Positions 1-7,095 of a DNA stretch of 11,564 nt are shown here, piece after piece. The first letter of the stretch is position 1, and each line of letters starts with the position of its first letter. The position numbers and the translations under genes are program-made. This DNA is from an uncultured Ruminococcus sp. (lineage in GTDB: Bacteria > Bacillota > Clostridia > Oscillospirales > Acutalibacteraceae). Under the pieces are notes generated by a model. It had not been told where the DNA came from, did not search any database, and saw only the letters and a program-made list of their open reading frames with translations. The stretch spans positions 1-11,564 of the forward strand of contig CADBSZ010000239.1 in NCBI GenBank assembly GCA_902797525.1. Direction: 5' to 3'.

Positions 1-202
1 AAACCGACACGTTTTGCAAAACCGACCTCTCCAAAGGCGTCCTGCCCGTCGAGGCACTCGGTCGGGTACCCCGACGGGTAAACGCGCAAGATGTGTTAGT
101 ATAAAATCTTACCTTCTCAGCACGCGGTCAGCCACGCCGTTTAACCGACGTTTTGCAAAACCGACCTCTCCATAGGCGTCCTACCACCCGAGGTACTCGG
201 AG
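1..202. repeat. Two tandemly placed copies of a dispersed intergenic repeat (copies A and B); no gene seen
   Basis: Two copies of one repeat lie here in the same orientation. Copy A covers about 2-61 and is cut by the window edge; copy B covers about 134-200. Both share the 12-bp palindrome GTTTTGCAAAAC (11-22 and 150-161), then CCGACCTCTCC, AGGCGTCCT and a small terminal hairpin of the type CGAG-N3-CTCG (about 50-60 and 188-200). Copy B also has the 5' part ACGCCGTTTAACCGACG, which in copy A lies outside the window. Between them, 61-75 forms a short hairpin GTCGGG-TAC-CCCGAC. I see no open reading frame and no clear terminator with a T-run for the minus-strand gene that ends at 203. Related copies occur at 8065-8322. 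Confidence 0.75.
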
Positions 203-619
203 TTAGACTTTTTCGCAGACTGCGTTGATGGAGTCGGGAATGTCCGCCTCGTCCGCAGAAATCAAAAGCACAATGTTGGTGGAGCAGGTTTCGGACAGGC
301 TCTGGAGCTTTTTGGTGAACTCCTCCAAGCCGTCAACGCCCTCCTTGCAGATTTTGAAGGTGGAGTCAACAAGAATATCCGTAACGTCATAGTTGCCTGC
401 GCAAATGCCGCTGATGAAGCCGTAGAGCATATCGTAGCCGGAAACAGCGTACTGGTCAGTATCGATCAAACGCGCCTTGTGGGTTACGTCATAGGTGAGC
501 TTGGAGCCCTTTTCGATAACAACAACGTTGCCCGAAGAAGTCGCAACAGCCTCGTTAGCGCGCGCAATCAGCTTTTTGGTTTTGCCTGTGCCTTTTTTTC
601 CGATAAGTAAAGTAACCAT
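203..619 (-). CDS. Small P-loop NTPase-like protein of unknown role
   Basis: The 138-residue protein opens with a beta strand and a canonical Walker A loop, GKKGTGKT at residues 7-14. A hydrophobic strand ending in acid, ILVD at 82-85, could be Walker B, and a second hydrophobic strand IVLLIS lies at 116-121. This is a minimal P-loop fold with room for little else; there is no membrane segment or signal peptide, so it should be cytosolic. The start is well supported: AGGAGG lies about 8 nt before the ATG. It follows pgi by 35 nt with no terminator between them, so it is probably the last gene of a pgi transcript. The nucleotide is likely ATP, but the substrate and partner are unknown. I recognise only the P-loop, not a named family. 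Confidence 0.8.
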   Translation of the reverse strand: MVTLLIGKKGTGKTKKLIARANEAVATSSGNVVVIEKGSKLTYDVTHKARLIDTDQYAVSGYDMLYGFISGICAGNYDVTDILVDSTFKICKEGVDGLEEFTKKLQSLSETCSTNIVLLISADEADIPDSINAVCEKV

Positions 620-654
620 TATGAGTTCCTCCTGAATTTTTTTCGATGATGAAG

Positions 655-1992
655 TTAGCCGAGTCGAGCCTCGAGAGCAGCCTTTTGGTCTTCGTAACCG
701 GGCTTGCCGAGCAAGGCAAACATATTCTTCTTGTAGCTTTCAACGCCGGGCTGGTTGAACGGATTAACGCCGAGCATGTAGCCGGAAATGGCGCAAGCCT
801 TTTCGAAGAAATAGATGAGATAACCGAGCTCGGTTTCGTTCATTTCGGGAACGTTAATCACAACGTTCGGCACGCCGCCGTCGTTGTGCGCAAGCACGGT
901 GCCCTCAAATGCCTTTTGGTTGACAAAGCCCATGGTCTTTCCCGCGAGGAAATTGAGGCCGTCAACGTTGGTCGGGTCGGTGCCGAGGGTAACTTCTTTT
1001 TTGCATTTATCAAAGAGGACAACAGTTTCAAACATGGTGCGTCTGCCGTCCTGAATGTACTGACCGAGAGAGTGAAGGTCGGTTGAGAAGATAACGCTTG
1101 CCGGGAAAATGCCCTTGTTATCCTTGCCTTCGCTTTCGCCGTAGAGCTGCTTGAACCACTCCGCCATCATGGTGTAGGCAGGCTCGTAGGAAACCATTAC
1201 CTCCATGGTTTTGCCCTTGCGGTAAAGAATGTTGCGGATAGCGGCGTATTTGTAGCAGTCGTTGGTCATGAGGTCGTCGTTGTCAAGCTCCTGCTGCGCC
1301 TTTTGCGCGCCTGCCATCAAAGCGTCGATGTCAGCGCCCGAAACGGCGATGGGAAGCAGACCGACAGCGGTGAGAACCGAAAATCTGCCGCCGACGTCGT
1401 CGGGTACAACGAAGGTTTCATAGCCCTCCTCATCGGCGAGCGCCTTAAGGGTGCCGCGCGCCTTGTCGGTGGTGCAGTAAATTCTTTCCTTGGCGCCTTC
1501 CTTGCCGTATTTCTTCTCGAGCATTTCGCGGAATACGCGGAACGCGATTGCCGGCTCGGTGGTGGTGCCTGACTTTGAAATCATGTTAACGGAAACGTCC
1601 TTGCCCTCGCAAAGCTCCATGATTTCCGCCAGAGCGGAGGAGCTGATGGAGTTTCCGGTGAAGAAAATCTGTGGAGTGTCCTTGCAGGTGAGGTTGTAGT
1701 TCTGAGAGGTCAGAAACTCAATCGCCGCGCGCGCGCCGAGATAGGAGCCGCCGATGCCGATCACCACGAACACGTCGGTATCCTTTTTGATTTTTTCAGC
1801 CGCCGCCTTAATGCGTGCGAATTCCTCTTTATCGTAGTTGGTGGGAAGGTCGAGCCAGCCGATAAAATCGTTGCCGAGACCGGTTCCCTCGTGCAGAGCC
1901 TTGTGCGCCGCCTTGACCTCCTGTGCCACGCCGGCATATTCCTGCTCGCCGATAAAACCTTGCAAATACTTGTCTGTTAACTTTGTTGCCAT
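655..1992 (-). CDS. pgi: Glucose-6-phosphate isomerase
   Basis: This cytosolic enzyme interconverts glucose 6-phosphate and fructose 6-phosphate in glycolysis and gluconeogenesis. At 445 residues it matches the short Bacillus-type form. Visible signatures are GIGGS at residues 79-83, the sugar-phosphate loop SKSGTT at 139-144, the family signature [14 protein letters not shown] near 199-211, a catalytic Glu at 286 (in YGESEGK), His307 (in DLHSLGQ) and Lys421 in the C-terminal signature QPGVESYK at 414-421. All the residues expected for catalysis are present. I start at the ATG at 1992 because GGAGG lies at 2001-2005, 8 nt upstream; the longer reading from a TTG would begin inside that ribosome site. 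It has its own promoter at 2026-2054 and is followed closely by the P-loop gene. Confidence 0.97.
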   Translation of the reverse strand: MATKLTDKYLQGFIGEQEYAGVAQEVKAAHKALHEGTGLGNDFIGWLDLPTNYDKEEFARIKAAAEKIKKDTDVFVVIGIGGSYLGARAAIEFLTSQNYNLTCKDTPQIFFTGNSISSSALAEIMELCEGKDVSVNMISKSGTTTEPAIAFRVFREMLEKKYGKEGAKERIYCTTDKARGTLKALADEEGYETFVVPDDVGGRFSVLTAVGLLPIAVSGADIDALMAGAQKAQQELDNDDLMTNDCYKYAAIRNILYRKGKTMEVMVSYEPAYTMMAEWFKQLYGESEGKDNKGIFPASVIFSTDLHSLGQYIQDGRRTMFETVVLFDKCKKEVTLGTDPTNVDGLNFLAGKTMGFVNQKAFEGTVLAHNDGGVPNVVINVPEMNETELGYLIYFFEKACAISGYMLGVNPFNQPGVESYKKNMFALLGKPGYEDQKAALEARLG

Positions 1993-2025
1993 ATAGTCAT
2001 CCTCCAAGTTATACTAATTGTCTTT

Positions 2026-2054
2026 ATTATACAATAGATGAAGTGATTTTGCAA
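2026..2054 (-). promoter_or_regulatory. Probable sigma-A promoter of pgi
   Basis: On the minus strand TTGCAA (2049-2054) is followed by exactly 17 bp and a perfect TATAAT (2026-2031). The -35 matches the consensus at 4 of 6 positions, the -10 at 6 of 6. Transcription would start near 2019, giving a leader of under 30 nt before the pgi ATG. It sits just downstream of the dacF stop, so pgi can be expressed independently of dacF. Confidence 0.7.
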
Positions 2055-2071
2055 GGCGTTTTCGTGATTTT

Positions 2072-3208
2072 TTATAATGCTAACAAAGAATTAAACAATC
2101 TCCCCCACACCAAGGAGTAGGACGCGGCAGGGATGTCGGTTTTGCAGAGAATGTCAAAGCTTTGGGTGTCGCCGCCGGTTTTATAAACAACGGACCCCAC
2201 CTTTTCGCCCTCAACTACGGGCGCGCTCAAGATTTCGGGCAGGGCGATTTCATACGCCACCTCGTCGGCGCTCGCCTTGTTGAGAACCACGTTGGAATCC
2301 ACCGTGCAGGACAGCGCCGCAAACGGCTCCATGCCGCCCTCCACAGGCAGCGATTCGGGCAAATCTTCGGGGGTGCTTAATTCTTTTATCGCAAAATTAG
2401 CAAAGCCGTAATCGAGCAGCGCCGCCGCGTCGGCAAAGCGCTCCTTGCCCGTTGCCGCGCCGAGCGCCACGCCGATCAAACTCATGCCGTCGCGCGCAGC
2501 GGTGGCGGAAATACAGCAGCCGGCGTCGTCGGTGGTGCCGGTTTTTAAGCCCGTTATGCCGTTGTAGGTTTTGAGCAGCTTGTTGGTGTTGACAATTTGG
2601 GTTTTGCCGCCGCGCAGATTGTCGAGCCAAATGGACGTGTAGTCAAAGATTTTTTCGTGCTGAATGAGCGCACGCGACATCACCGCAACGTCATAGGCGG
2701 AGGTCAGGTGTCCCTCCTCGTCGAGTCCGTTGCAGTTTTTGAACACCGTGTCGTTCATGCCGAGCTGCGCGGCGCGCTCGTTCATCTGCGCAACAAACGC
2801 GTCCTCGCTGCCGCTGATGTGCTCGGCAAGGGCAACTGCCGCGTCGTTGGCGCTGGCAACGACCGTGGCTTTTATCATATCGTCGGCGGACATGGTCTCT
2901 CCCGGTTCGAGCCAAATGTCGCTGCCGCCCATGGACGCCGCGTGCTCAGACGCGGTGATGGTGTCGTCAAGGCTGAGCTTGCCGCTGTCGATTGCCTCGA
3001 ATACCAGCAGCAGCGTCATGACCTTGGTGACGGACGCGCAGGGACGCTGCTCGTGCGCATTTTTCTCATAAAGAATTTTCCCTGTGGACGCTTCCATCAA
3101 AACGCCCGCAGGCGCGGAAATCAAACTGCCGTCCTGTGCCGAAACGATGACAACGGAGCAGAACGTCAGCACAACCGCCATCAGTAATGCCAATAATTTA
3201 TGAACCAT
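2072..3208 (-). CDS. dacF: D-alanyl-D-alanine carboxypeptidase (DacF/PBP5 type, peptidase S11)
   Basis: This penicillin-binding protein trims the terminal D-Ala from peptidoglycan stem peptides outside the membrane. The 378-residue chain begins with a signal peptide (Lys4, then a hydrophobic run to about residue 22, cleavage near VSA-QDG). The three active-site motifs are intact: SVTK at 59-62 with the nucleophilic Ser59, SAN at 119-121, and KTG at 222-224. The last ~90 residues look like the PBP5 C-terminal beta domain, ending in a short amphipathic helix that may hold it to the membrane. I start at ATG 3208, with GAGGTG 6 nt upstream; the GTG at 3217 overlaps that site. It stands between ispF and pgi, separated from ispF by a terminator. 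In spore formers some members act during sporulation, but nothing in the sequence proves that here. Confidence 0.93.
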   Translation of the reverse strand: MVHKLLALLMAVVLTFCSVVIVSAQDGSLISAPAGVLMEASTGKILYEKNAHEQRPCASVTKVMTLLLVFEAIDSGKLSLDDTITASEHAASMGGSDIWLEPGETMSADDMIKATVVASANDAAVALAEHISGSEDAFVAQMNERAAQLGMNDTVFKNCNGLDEEGHLTSAYDVAVMSRALIQHEKIFDYTSIWLDNLRGGKTQIVNTNKLLKTYNGITGLKTGTTDDAGCCISATAARDGMSLIGVALGAATGKERFADAAALLDYGFANFAIKELSTPEDLPESLPVEGGMEPFAALSCTVDSNVVLNKASADEVAYEIALPEILSAPVVEGEKVGSVVYKTGGDTQSFDILCKTDIPAASYSLVWGRLFNSLLAL

Positions 3209-3267
3209 ATAAAACACCTCGGTAAAACTTATGTCGGCACCTCGGCATTAATGAATCGTTAATGATG

Positions 3268-3322
3268 AAAAACGGCCGGGCAGATCGGTTTGCTTTTGCA
3301 CAAACTGTTCTGCCCGACCGGC
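3268..3322 (-). terminator. Intrinsic terminator of the ispD-ispF operon
   Basis: On the minus strand CGGGCAGA (paired arms at 3277-3284 and 3309-3316) forms an 8-bp stem extended inward across a 2x2 internal loop by about 6 more pairs (GGTTTG with CAAACT, one G-U). It is followed by GGCCG and a run of five T (3268-3272). It begins about 20 nt after the ispF stop, and separates ispF from dacF. Confidence 0.75.
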
Positions 3323-3343
3323 ATGATATGCGATTTGATGGAA

Positions 3344-3823
3344 CTATTCCGTTTTTTCTATTACCGTGACCGCGTGCGCCGAAATGCCCTCGAGCCTTCC
3401 GGTAAAGCCGAGCCTTTCCTCGGTGGTCGCCTTAACGCTGATTTGCGAAAGCGCAACGCCGCAGTTTTCGGCAATGGTTTTGCGCATGGAGAGGATATAA
3501 TCCTTGAGCTTCGGCTTTTGCGCAATAACGGTAGCGTCGATGTTGCCGATTCGGTATCCGTTTTCCGCAAGGATACGGCAAACCTCGCGCAGCAAAAGCA
3601 TGCTGTCGGCGCCCTTGTAGCGGTCGTCGGTGTCGGGAAAATGCTGTCCGATGTCGCCCAGCGCCGCCGCGCCGAGCAGCGCGTCCATCATCGCGTGGGC
3701 AAGCACGTCCGCGTCGGAGTGACCGAGCAGTCCGTATTCATAGGGGATTTCAACGCCGCCCAAAATTAATTTGCGGTTCTCCGCAAAGCGGTGAACGTCA
3801 TAGCCGTGTCCGATTCGAATCAT
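3344..3823 (-). CDS. ispF: 2-C-methyl-D-erythritol 2,4-cyclodiphosphate synthase
   Basis: This enzyme closes CDP-ME 2-phosphate into the cyclic diphosphate with loss of CMP, in the MEP isoprenoid pathway. The 159 residues are the normal family length. Metal ligands match the family pattern DxH...H: Asp9 and His11 in GYDVHRF, and His43 in the signature [16 protein letters not shown] (36-51). The C-terminal part carries the usual [17 protein letters not shown] segment and ends in AHAVTVIEK. The ATG overlaps the ispD stop codon by 4 nt (ATGA), and GAGGG lies 7 nt upstream inside ispD, so the two are translationally coupled. The pair catalyses steps 3 and 5 of the pathway; in some bacteria they are a fused IspDF protein, but here they are separate genes. 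Confidence 0.97.
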   Translation of the reverse strand: MIRIGHGYDVHRFAENRKLILGGVEIPYEYGLLGHSDADVLAHAMMDALLGAAALGDIGQHFPDTDDRYKGADSMLLLREVCRILAENGYRIGNIDATVIAQKPKLKDYILSMRKTIAENCGVALSQISVKATTEERLGFTGRLEGISAHAVTVIEKTE

Positions 3824-4515
3824 GTGTGTTCCCTCTTTTGTAAAATGCTTTCCGCAATCAGAATGTCAATAGGAGTGGTCAGCTTGATGTTTTCGCGGCT
3901 GCCCTCAATGATTTGCACCTCGCCGCCCATCTGCTCAATCAGCGAGCAGTCGTCGGTGACGCTTTCCAAATGCGCCGCCCCAGACAGCGCGAGGGTGTAA
4001 AGCTTGCGCTCGAACACCTGCGGCGTTTGCACCGCACGAAGCGCGGCGCGGTTGGGCGTGGCGGTAATGACGTTATGTTCGTCAACCACCTTAATCGTGT
4101 CGGTGACGGGCGTGCCGAGCGTTGCGGCGCCGGTTTCAAGCGCCGCTTCGACCACGGCGGTGATGTCCCGGACGGTAATCAGCGGCCGCGCGCCGTCGTG
4201 AACAGCAAAGTACGCCGCGTCGGGGTTGGCGGCAAGAATGCCGTTTTTTACGCTTTCGGCACGGCAGGCGCCGCCCTCGGTGACGGCAGTCACCTTGGTA
4301 AATCCGTATGCATCGGCAAGCGCCTGAATGCGCTCAATGTCCTGTGCGCGGCTGACAATGACGATTTCACGAATCAAGCCGCAGCTTTGAAACGCGGCGA
4401 GCGTGTAGGAAAGCGCCGGCTTGCCGAGCAGCTCAATAAACTGCTTGCTGTCGGACGTTCCCATGCGCGTTGAGCCGCCCGCGGCGACAATAACAGCGGA
4501 AACAAAAGCAGACAT
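3820..4515 (-). CDS. ispD: 2-C-methyl-D-erythritol 4-phosphate cytidylyltransferase
   Basis: This enzyme joins CTP and MEP to give CDP-ME, the third step of the MEP pathway. The 231 residues match the family. The CTP-binding N-terminus reads AAGGSTRMG (11-19) followed by SKQF with Lys24; the family signature HDGARP is at 106-111, and [12 protein letters not shown] (81-92) fits the conserved nucleotide-contact loop. The start is well placed: GGAGGT lies 4 nt before the ATG. It is the first gene of a two-gene operon with ispF. The 180 nt upstream, toward metY, contains repeats and small hairpins but no promoter I can defend, so read-through from metY is possible. Confidence 0.97.
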   Translation of the reverse strand: MSAFVSAVIVAAGGSTRMGTSDSKQFIELLGKPALSYTLAAFQSCGLIREIVIVSRAQDIERIQALADAYGFTKVTAVTEGGACRAESVKNGILAANPDAAYFAVHDGARPLITVRDITAVVEAALETGAATLGTPVTDTIKVVDEHNVITATPNRAALRAVQTPQVFERKLYTLALSGAAHLESVTDDCSLIEQMGGEVQIIEGSRENIKLTTPIDILIAESILQKREHT

Positions 4516-4531
4516 AATTACCTCCGGGGTG

Positions 4532-4552
4532 AGTGGTCAGTGGTTAGTGGCC
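4532..4552. repeat. Short tandem repeat, 7-bp unit x3
   Basis: AGTGGTC, AGTGGTT and AGTGGCC stand head to tail between ispD and metY. The unit changes only at its last two bases. It is noncoding and I see no regulatory role. Confidence 0.6.
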
Positions 4553-4599
4553 GGTTAAGTAATGATTCACTCAAACCTATAAGAGTGATTTCCTATCCC

Positions 4600-4624
4600 G
4601 GGCGAGCAATGCTCGCCCCTACAA
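4600..4624. repeat. REP-like palindrome (GGGCG...CGCCCCTAC type)
   Basis: GGGCGAGC (4600-4607), a 3-nt spacer, and GCTCGCCC (4611-4618) form an 8-bp perfect hairpin, followed by CTACAA. A second element at 8126-8152 has the same outer GGGCG/CGCCC arms and the same CCCCTAC tail but a different, still paired, inner arm. The conserved frame with compensating inner changes marks both as members of one small palindromic repeat family. Confidence 0.7.
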
Positions 4625-4648
4625 TAAGGAAATGATTGCTTTAGTTGA

Positions 4649-4675
4649 CGACATTGCCTGTTAGGGGAAATGTCG
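4649..4675. other. Hairpin downstream of metY
   Basis: CGACATT (4649-4655) and AATGTCG (4669-4675) pair perfectly, with an inner CCT/AGG extension. It lies 22 nt past the metY stop, but neither strand has a T-run after it, so I do not call it an intrinsic terminator. Confidence 0.4.
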
Positions 4676-4697
4676 CGAAACAACCCGAAACGCAACT

Positions 4698-5969
4698 CTA
4701 AATTTTATCAAGCGCCTGCTGCAAGTCGGCGATGAGGTCGTCGGCGTTTTCCAAACCGACGGACAGGCGGATGAGGTCGGGCGCAACGCCTGCCTCGCGG
4801 AGCTGCTCCTCGGTGAGCTGACGGTGGGTGTGGCTGGCAGGATGGAGCAGACAGGTGCGCGCGTCTGCAACGTGGGTTGCGATGGTGGCGAGCTTTAAGC
4901 TGTCCATGAATTTTACGGCAGCGTCTCTTCCGCCCTTAACGGCAAAGGCGAGCACGCCGCAGGAGCCGTTGGGCAGATACTTCTGCGCCAGCTCGTAGTT
5001 TTCGTCGCCCTCGAGGTTCGGGTAGTTTACCCATGCAACCTTGTCCTGCGCTTTGAGGAAGCGCGCGATTTTCAGCGCGTTGTCGCAGTGGCGCTGCATG
5101 CGCACGTGCAGGCTTTCGAGTCCGTTGTTGAGATAAAACGCGTTCTGCGGCGACTGAATGGAGCCGAGGTCGCGCATGAGCTGTGAGGTGGTCTTGGTGA
5201 TGTAGCCCAGCTTGCCGAATTTTTCGGCGTAAACCAAGCCGTGATAGCTCTCGTCGGGGGTGGTCATGCCGGGATATTTGTCGGCGTGCGCCATCCAGTC
5301 AAAATTGCCGCTGTCCACAATCGCGCCGCCGACGCCGACGCCGTGGCCGTCCATGTATTTGGTGGTGGAGTGGGTAACGATGTCCGCGCCGAACTCAATC
5401 GGGCGGCAGTTGACGGGCGTGGCGAAGGTGTTGTCCACAATCAGCGGAACGCCGTGGGAATGCGCCAGACGCGCGAATTTTTCAATGTCAAGCACCGAAA
5501 CGGTGGGATTGGTGACGGTTTCGCCGAACACGGCGCGTGTGTTGGGACGGAACGCCTTGGCAAGCTCCTCCTCGGGAAGGGTTTGGTCAACAAAGGTGAC
5601 GTCGATTCCCATTTTCTTCATGGTAACGCCGAGCAGGTTGTAGGTGCCGCCGTAAATCGCGGAGGACGCGACAATGTGGCTGCCGGTTTCGCAAATGTTA
5701 AAGAGCGCGAAAAAGTTTGCTGCCTGTCCGCTGGAGGTCAGCATGCCGGCAACGCCGCCCTCAAGCGCAGCGATTTTTGCCGCAACGGCGTCGTTGGTGG
5801 GGTTTTGGAGACGGGTGTAAAAATAGCCGCTCGCCTCTAAGTCAAACAGCTTGCCCATATCGTCGGAGGAAGCGTACTTCCATGTGGTGCTCTGATAAAT
5901 CGGGAGCTGTCTGGGCTCGCCGTTTTCGGGTTCGTAGCCTGCGTGCAGGCATTTGGTTTCTACATTCAT
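4698..5969 (-). CDS. metY: O-acetylhomoserine sulfhydrylase (O-acetylhomoserine aminocarboxypropyltransferase)
   Basis: This cytosolic PLP enzyme makes homocysteine from O-acetylhomoserine and sulfide, feeding methionine synthesis. The 423 residues belong to the Cys/Met-metabolism PLP family (cystathionine gamma-synthase superfamily). Visible landmarks are YTRLQNPT at 51-58, SSGQAA at 79-84 (phosphate-binding region), IVDNTFATP at 177-185, and the PLP lysine Lys204 in HSTTKYMDGHG. Length over 400 and the long middle insertion (PGMTTPDESYHG) favour MetY over the shorter gamma-synthases or gamma-lyases. AAGGAG stands 8 nt before the ATG. It begins 19 nt after the stop of the DUF2007-like gene with no terminator between, so both should come from the promoter at 6439-6467. 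I see no SAM or T-box leader. Confidence 0.93.
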   Translation of the reverse strand: MNVETKCLHAGYEPENGEPRQLPIYQSTTWKYASSDDMGKLFDLEASGYFYTRLQNPTNDAVAAKIAALEGGVAGMLTSSGQAANFFALFNICETGSHIVASSAIYGGTYNLLGVTMKKMGIDVTFVDQTLPEEELAKAFRPNTRAVFGETVTNPTVSVLDIEKFARLAHSHGVPLIVDNTFATPVNCRPIEFGADIVTHSTTKYMDGHGVGVGGAIVDSGNFDWMAHADKYPGMTTPDESYHGLVYAEKFGKLGYITKTTSQLMRDLGSIQSPQNAFYLNNGLESLHVRMQRHCDNALKIARFLKAQDKVAWVNYPNLEGDENYELAQKYLPNGSCGVLAFAVKGGRDAAVKFMDSLKLATIATHVADARTCLLHPASHTHRQLTEEQLREAGVAPDLIRLSVGLENADDLIADLQQALDKI

Positions 5970-5988
5970 GTTTTTTACTCCTTCTTTT

Positions 5989-6408
5989 TTAGCTGAACAG
6001 ACCTTTAATCCAGCCTGTAACCATGTCTGTGCCGAAAATCACCGCGGCAACCAGCAGAATAAACAAAACTGCCGAGATAATGCGCACGGCGGTGCGCTTG
6101 CCGCTTGGCATGTCCTCAAATTCTTCGGCGGGCGCCGCCTCTTCCCCGTCGGGTTCGATGATTTCTTCTTCGCCGTCGAGCTTAATCGCGCCGATGCCAA
6201 CGCAGATGTCATAGGCATTGTCATAGTCCTGCGCGGCAACGTAAACGTCCTGCTCGGACATGTCCACGCCCGTGACCGCCTTGGCGGAAAAGTTGCGCTT
6301 TTGCGGCTTGCTGTCGTTGGGGATTCCGTTGTCGGAAAGAGCGGTGCGAATGCGCTCCAGCTCAAAGCCCGAGGCGGAAACCAGATATTTTAAATCCATC
6401 TCTGTCAT
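5989..6408 (-). CDS. DUF2007-like small protein with C-terminal membrane anchor
   Basis: The 139-residue protein has three parts. Residues 1-75 resemble DUF2007-type signal-transduction domains: an opening YLVSASGFELERIRTALSDNGIP (a short beta strand and helix) and a later DVYVAAQDYDNAYDIC strand and helix. This assignment is by pattern and is moderate. Residues 79-103 are an acidic, Glu-rich linker. Residues 107-128 form one hydrophobic transmembrane helix followed by WIKGLFS, which with the lack of a signal peptide suggests a tail-anchored protein with a cytosolic N-domain. AAGGAG precedes the ATG by 6 nt. It is the first gene of an operon with metY. What it senses or binds is unknown. Confidence 0.8.
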   Translation of the reverse strand: MTEMDLKYLVSASGFELERIRTALSDNGIPNDSKPQKRNFSAKAVTGVDMSEQDVYVAAQDYDNAYDICVGIGAIKLDGEEEIIEPDGEEAAPAEEFEDMPSGKRTAVRIISAVLFILLVAAVIFGTDMVTGWIKGLFS

Positions 6409-6438
6409 AGCAAACTCCTTTGTTTGATTTACAGGAAT

Positions 6439-6467
6439 ATTTTAGCACAAAACAAGGAGCGTATCAA
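6439..6467 (-). promoter_or_regulatory. Strong sigma-A promoter of the DUF2007-like gene and metY
   Basis: On the minus strand TTGATA (6462-6467), 17 bp, then TAAAAT (6439-6444), each one mismatch from consensus, with an extended -10 TGC directly before the -10. It is placed about 31 nt before the start codon and just after the dpaB terminator. Confidence 0.8.
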
Positions 6468-6480
6468 GTCTTTTTCAAGA

Positions 6481-6514
6481 TAAAACCATTGCGGAGCGGG
6501 AAATCCCGCTCCGC
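6481..6514 (-). terminator. Terminator after dpaB
   Basis: GCGGAGCGGG (6491-6500) and CCCGCTCCGC (6505-6514) make a perfect 10-bp GC-rich hairpin with a 4-nt loop, 8 nt after the dpaB stop. On the minus strand it is followed by AATGG and four T. The T-run is short, but the stem is very stable and separates dpaAB from the next promoter. Confidence 0.7.
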
Positions 6515-6522
6515 CGGAAATG

Positions 6523-7095
6523 CTAGAATAAGACCGGCTGAACCTGTTTGCCGGCAAGCGCGGCGACGGCGCATTCGGGAATGCGCTTAAAATCCGCGAC
6601 GAGCGAACGGGGCTTTTTGACGGGGTCGTCCTGATTCAGCGGTACGAAATAGATGTTTTTTGTATTAAACAGTCTGCCGATGTTTTGCGCGGACGCGCCG
6701 AGCGCGTCGTTGGTTGCCGCGCAAATCAGTACGGGCCTGAGCACGCGCAGGTGCGACTTTGCCGCCATGGTGACGGACGTGTCGGTTACGCCGAGCGAAA
6801 GCTTTGCGAGGGTGTTGCCCGTGCAGGGCGCGATAATCAGCAAATCGCACATATTTTTCGGGCCGATGGGCTCGGTTTCCACGGCGGTGCAAAGCACCTT
6901 TTTGCCGGTAATGCTCTCCGCCCGTTTGACCATGTCCTCAGCCGCGCCGAAGCGCGTGTCGGTGGTGCAGGCGTTTTGCGACATGATGGGAATGACGTCA
7001 AAGCCCTGCCGCACCAGCTCCTCCATTTGTTCAAATGCCTTTGAAAAGGTGCAAAAGGAACCGCACATGGCAAACCCTATGGTTGCTTTTGTCAC
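6523..7095 (-). CDS. dpaB: Dipicolinate synthase subunit B
   Basis: With DpaA this flavoprotein-like subunit makes dipicolinic acid from the dihydrodipicolinate-pathway intermediate in the mother cell; dipicolinate is then loaded into the spore core with calcium. The 190 residues resemble the SpoVFB/DpaB branch of the flavoprotein family: GFAMCGSFCTF at 7-17, IIAPCTGNTLAKLSLGVTD at 87-105 and PVLICAATNDALG at 121-133. I start at GTG 7095, whose GTGA overlaps the dpaA stop by 4 nt, with GGAGG 7 nt upstream; a longer reading to 7164 would lie inside dpaA. The overlap means translational coupling. A strong hairpin terminator follows. No dapA, dapG or asd gene is beside it, unlike the Bacillus subtilis operon. 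Confidence 0.95.
   Translation of the reverse strand: MTKATIGFAMCGSFCTFSKAFEQMEELVRQGFDVIPIMSQNACTTDTRFGAAEDMVKRAESITGKKVLCTAVETEPIGPKNMCDLLIIAPCTGNTLAKLSLGVTDTSVTMAAKSHLRVLRPVLICAATNDALGASAQNIGRLFNTKNIYFVPLNQDDPVKKPRSLVADFKRIPECAVAALAGKQVQPVLF

Noticed and set aside
1..200. CRISPR array
   Set aside because: The repeats are dispersed and graded, with irregular spacing and no uniform spacers or cas genes.
646..1086. Plus-strand open frame opposite pgi, and similar long antisense frames opposite dacF, ispD, metY and the dockerin gene
   Set aside because: All are shadows of well-supported minus-strand genes with no start signals of their own.
3209..3270. Sporulation (sigma-E/F type) promoter for dacF
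   Set aside because: CATAAGTT is only a partial match and its -35 is poor; not strong enough to annotate.
4649..4675. Intrinsic terminator for metY
   Set aside because: A 7-bp hairpin exists but neither strand has a T-run after it.
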